The position numbers and the translations under genes were made by a program. Below, piece after piece: positions 61,420-64,000 of a stretch of DNA of 64,000 nt. Origin of the DNA: an uncultured Candidatus Melainabacteria bacterium (GTDB lineage Bacteria > Cyanobacteriota > Vampirovibrionia > Gastranaerophilales > Gastranaerophilaceae); the NCBI GenBank assembly GCA_934692295.1, contig CAKUTL010000004.1:15492-79491 (forward strand), written 5' to 3'. How positions within the stretch are numbered: the stretch's first letter is position 1; every line of letters begins with the position of its first letter. The notes beneath the pieces were generated by a model that saw nothing but the letters and a program-made list of their open reading frames with translations, was not told where the DNA came from and did not search any database.

Positions 61420-62826
61420 TTAAAAATAATATATGTCAGGATTTTGTTTTATTTCCGGAATTTGTTTGCGGAATGGGTAATTTTTATAATCTCTGTGCTT
61501 GCTTAAAATAGCTTTATCCATTTGTTCAATAGTGTTATAGCCCATTTTTCTTGCGATAGAGTATATGCTGGCAAATTTTGCACGTTTCTGTTCCGGATTT
61601 AGCTTAGAAAAATCTGTTTGAGCTTTTTCTAAATAACTATCTAATCCGAATTTATATAATTTATTTTGTAAAAATTCAACTTTTGCAAGTGCATTGTTAT
61701 ACAAAACTTCTTCATTAAGCCCTTTTGATTTGGCGAATTCGCTTTTTATTCTTAACCTATCAGCCATTATTCCTAAATCGTTAACACTTGTTGTTATAGA
61801 CATTCTTGCAAAAATCATTTGTATTTCTTTATCATCTAACTTTGAAAAATCTTTAGTTTTCATAATATTCTCAAATATCGTATTTGCAAAGATTTTTTCT
61901 GCTCCTTGCGGAAGAGTTTGAGGTTTAAGTTCCTCTGCAGATAGCTGTTCAAATCTTTTTAAGTTTGCGATATGTCTGTGGTTCGGAATAAAATCTTCTC
62001 CTAAGCCTAACATTTTCCGAATTTTAGGAAATGCTTTGTCTATTAAATCTGATTTTGTATCTGATACTAGGTGTCTTGTTTCTGTTACTATTTTAGAAAA
62101 TTTTGTGGCTTCTTTTCTTGTTGCTTGAGCAATTTCTTCATTTTGTGTTTGTTTCATTGATTCTGATGCTGATTTAACTTCTTTATCAACATCTTTACTC
62201 AATGTTTCTATCAAATCTTTATGTTTTTCATCTTTGAATTTTGGAAAGTGAATTAAATCACCATTAGCCAAATCTCTATGGTATCTGTCAAGGTTTAATT
62301 TATCGCATAGTGATAGTTTTGTTTTATTTATTTGAACTAAAAAGTCATCAAAATCTGTAGCTCCTTGTCTATGGCATTTGTTTATTTCATTTTGAATAAT
62401 TTCAAATCCTGAATCTTGAGCTGCAATTACATCCTCTGCAATTTTAGCGTTTTCAAGAGGCGTTAGTATTTCAGATGGTTTTATCCATCTATTTTTTTTG
62501 TAAGTTTGAATATGTTTATTTAATTCTTTAAATGTTTCAGGAATTGAACGCTTAGTTTCGGTTACAAACTCTTGAACATTTTGTCCTATTTTGGAAATTC
62601 TTTCTTTTGCAAGTTTTTTTAAGAATTTTATTTCGCTTGGCTTTTTAACTCCATAGTATATGAGTAATCCTCCGCCTGCAATCATTCCAAATGGAAAAAT
62701 TTTTTTAGCTTTTTCTTCTACATTAGAAGTTTTATTCCCCTCAAATTTTGGCGTTTTATCCTCTTGTTTTTGTTGTATCACAAAAGAGTTTACTGCCCCT
62801 ATTTTTTCAGTAATTAAATCCACCAT
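61420..62826 (-). CDS. Unknown lineage-type protein with P-x-F-x-G motif and one transmembrane helix
   Basis: 468 residues. The N-terminus carries TPKFEGNKT, the P-x-F-x-G motif also seen in the 5931-7442 product, then a hydrophobic segment FGMIAGGGLLIYYG. The remainder is long charged helix (KSASESMKQTQNEEIAQATR) with no recognised domain. It is divergent from the aminopeptidase gene. An envelope-associated or structural role is a guess based only on the single membrane segment and helix content. Confidence 0.7.
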   Translation of the reverse strand: MVDLITEKIGAVNSFVIQQKQEDKTPKFEGNKTSNVEEKAKKIFPFGMIAGGGLLIYYGVKKPSEIKFLKKLAKERISKIGQNVQEFVTETKRSIPETFKELNKHIQTYKKNRWIKPSEILTPLENAKIAEDVIAAQDSGFEIIQNEINKCHRQGATDFDDFLVQINKTKLSLCDKLNLDRYHRDLANGDLIHFPKFKDEKHKDLIETLSKDVDKEVKSASESMKQTQNEEIAQATRKEATKFSKIVTETRHLVSDTKSDLIDKAFPKIRKMLGLGEDFIPNHRHIANLKRFEQLSAEELKPQTLPQGAEKIFANTIFENIMKTKDFSKLDDKEIQMIFARMSITTSVNDLGIMADRLRIKSEFAKSKGLNEEVLYNNALAKVEFLQNKLYKFGLDSYLEKAQTDFSKLNPEQKRAKFASIYSIARKMGYNTIEQMDKAILSKHRDYKNYPFRKQIPEIKQNPDIYYF

Positions 62827-62927
62827 AAAAAGACCCTTATATTCGTATATGCTATTAATACCTCAAAATAAAAAAATTTGCTATATATTACAAAATATTA
62901 TAAAATCAAGAAAAAGAGAGGTATATT

Positions 62928-64000
62928 ATGCAAAAAACTATTTGGGAGAAATACGCCGAAGTTCTTGTTGATTATTCAACAGATGTGCAGAAAGGTGATT
63001 TAGTTGTAATTAGAGCAGAATCTATGTATGCAAAAGATTTGGTTCGTGCCGTATATAAAAGAGTTTTAGAAAGAGGTGGAAATCCTATTGTCAGAACTTC
63101 TTTTGGAGATATGACAGAGTTATTTATCAATAACGCATCAGATGAGCAATTGGATTATATTGACCCGATGACAAAACTGGAATATGAGTCAGTTGACAAG
63201 TATATTTCAATTGGAGCTCCATTGAATACTAAAAATATGGCAAGAGTTGATTTAGAAAAACTTTCACGTAGAGGCAAAGCTACTAAACAATTATCAGAAA
63301 TTCTTATGAACCGTTCTGCTGAAGGTTCTGCAAAATGGGTTATTGCAGATGTTCCTACTCATGCACTAGCTCAAGAAGCAAAAATGTCTTTTGATGAATA
63401 TTCTGAATTTTTGTTCAAATCATGTTATCTTGATTTAGATGACCCTGTTGCAAAATTAAAAGATTTAGATGAAAAACAAACAAAATGGGCAAATTATTTG
63501 AATAATGTAAAAGAAATTCACATCACAGGTGAAAAAACAGATATTACATTCAATGTTGAAGGAAGAAAATGGATAAGCTGTTCTGGGATGAATAATTATC
63601 CGGATGGAGAAGTATTTACATCTCCTGTTGAAGATGGAATAAATGGTGAAATTTATTTTGATTATCCTCAAAATTACAGAGGAAATTCTGCAAACGGAGT
63701 ACATTTATGGATAAAAGATGGTTTAATTATTAAAGCAGAAGCCGAAAGAGGAGAAGAATTTCTACACGCAATGATAAATATGGATGATGGCTCTCATGGT
63801 ATTGGTGAAATTGCAATCGGAACAAACGAAGAAATTCAGGAAATTACCGGTAATATTTTATTTGACGAAAAAATCGGTGGAGCTATCCATATGGCTGTTG
63901 GTGCATCATACCCAGAAACTGGAGGGAAGAATGTATCAGGCTTGCATTGGGATATGATTAAAAACATGAAAAATGGTGGAAAGATATACGCCGATGGAAC
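62928..64000 (+). CDS. M29-family (AmpS/thermophilic type) aminopeptidase, truncated by window edge
   Basis: ATG at 62928 with AAGAGAGG upstream and TATTATAAAAT further up; 357 codons are visible and the frame continues past the window. The sequence shows the family's N-terminal helix WEKYAEVLVDYSTDVQKGDL, then ISIGAPLNTKNMARVD, the MNRSAEGSAKWVIADVPTHA region and the metal-site half VFTSPVEDGINGEIYFDYPQ and IGEIAIGTNEEI...IGGAIHMAVGASYPETGGKN, including the Glu and His ligands. These are cytoplasmic metallo-aminopeptidases of broad specificity. The missing C-terminus should hold the last metal ligands. Confidence 0.9.
   Translation, partial: MQKTIWEKYAEVLVDYSTDVQKGDLVVIRAESMYAKDLVRAVYKRVLERGGNPIVRTSFGDMTELFINNASDEQLDYIDPMTKLEYESVDKYISIGAPLNTKNMARVDLEKLSRRGKATKQLSEILMNRSAEGSAKWVIADVPTHALAQEAKMSFDEYSEFLFKSCYLDLDDPVAKLKDLDEKQTKWANYLNNVKEIHITGEKTDITFNVEGRKWISCSGMNNYPDGEVFTSPVEDGINGEIYFDYPQNYRGNSANGVHLWIKDGLIIKAEAERGEEFLHAMINMDDGSHGIGEIAIGTNEEIQEITGNILFDEKIGGAIHMAVGASYPETGGKNVSGLHWDMIKNMKNGGKIYADG

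Overview
The window is about 30% GC and comes from a bacterium with a Gram-negative envelope. An autotransporter with a C-terminal beta-barrel, a porin-like outer-membrane protein, a type IV pilin-like protein and many secreted TPR proteins all support this. The prepilin signature, the abundance of TPR proteins, the lineage-restricted hypothetical proteins carrying an N-terminal P-x-F-x-G motif, a group-2-type sigma factor and pyruvate phosphate dikinase together suggest a gut Vampirovibrionia/Melainabacteria (Gastranaerophilales-like) genome. That assignment is inference; no rRNA gene is present to settle it.

Left chromosomal part (1 to about 27.46 kb): truncated prepilin, XRE regulator, Orn/Lys/Arg decarboxylase, porin-like protein, sigma factor, membrane-anchored thioredoxin, a candidate structured RNA, a two-gene operon of unknown proteins, a leftward operon of TPR / MBL-fold / metallophosphoesterase / TPR genes, an AarF/UbiB-like kinase, a large TPR protein, a homocitrate/isopropylmalate synthase-type enzyme, a flavoprotein with a divergent HxlR regulator, a sensor histidine kinase with a coupled micro-protein, a GNAT-like protein and a giant autotransporter. 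Several of these genes have an ideal -10 box ending only 6-8 nt before the ATG and no Shine-Dalgarno sequence, so they look leaderless.

Mobile island (about 27.5 to 58.4 kb): a tandem array of integrative elements at the 3' end of tRNA-Ala(UGC). Three direct repeats, each made of the 3' end of a large serine recombinase gene plus a short core identical to the tRNA 3' end, divide it into element A (about 27.68-44.94 kb) and element B (about 44.94-58.39 kb). Element B ends in a primase/helicase-like ATPase gene (frameshifted) followed by two tandem serine recombinases, an arrangement recalling staphylococcal cch-ccrA-ccrB (SCC) cassettes, but here the target is a tRNA gene. Element B carries a HEPN-like/T5orf172 pair, a promoter-to-terminator small RNA, a two-gene membrane-protein pair, an HTH-fused m5C methyltransferase with an Eco47II/PmeII-type endonuclease, a fossil of a further methyltransferase, and a hairpin-rich leader. 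Element A carries a HExxH protein with a recent internal duplication, a Mu-like transposition module (repressor, DDE transposase, AAA+ ATPase) with an overlapping-promoter switch, a compact three-gene cassette (giant protein with sigma-region-4-like helix-turn-helix, ParB-like protein, PLD+SNF2 helicase) and a Sau3AI-type restriction-modification pair. The three-gene cassette and the tRNA-targeting twin-recombinase element are the best candidates for an undescribed system.

Right chromosomal part (58.39-64 kb): tRNA-Ala, pyruvate phosphate dikinase, an unknown lineage-type protein and the start of an M29-family aminopeptidase that runs off the window.
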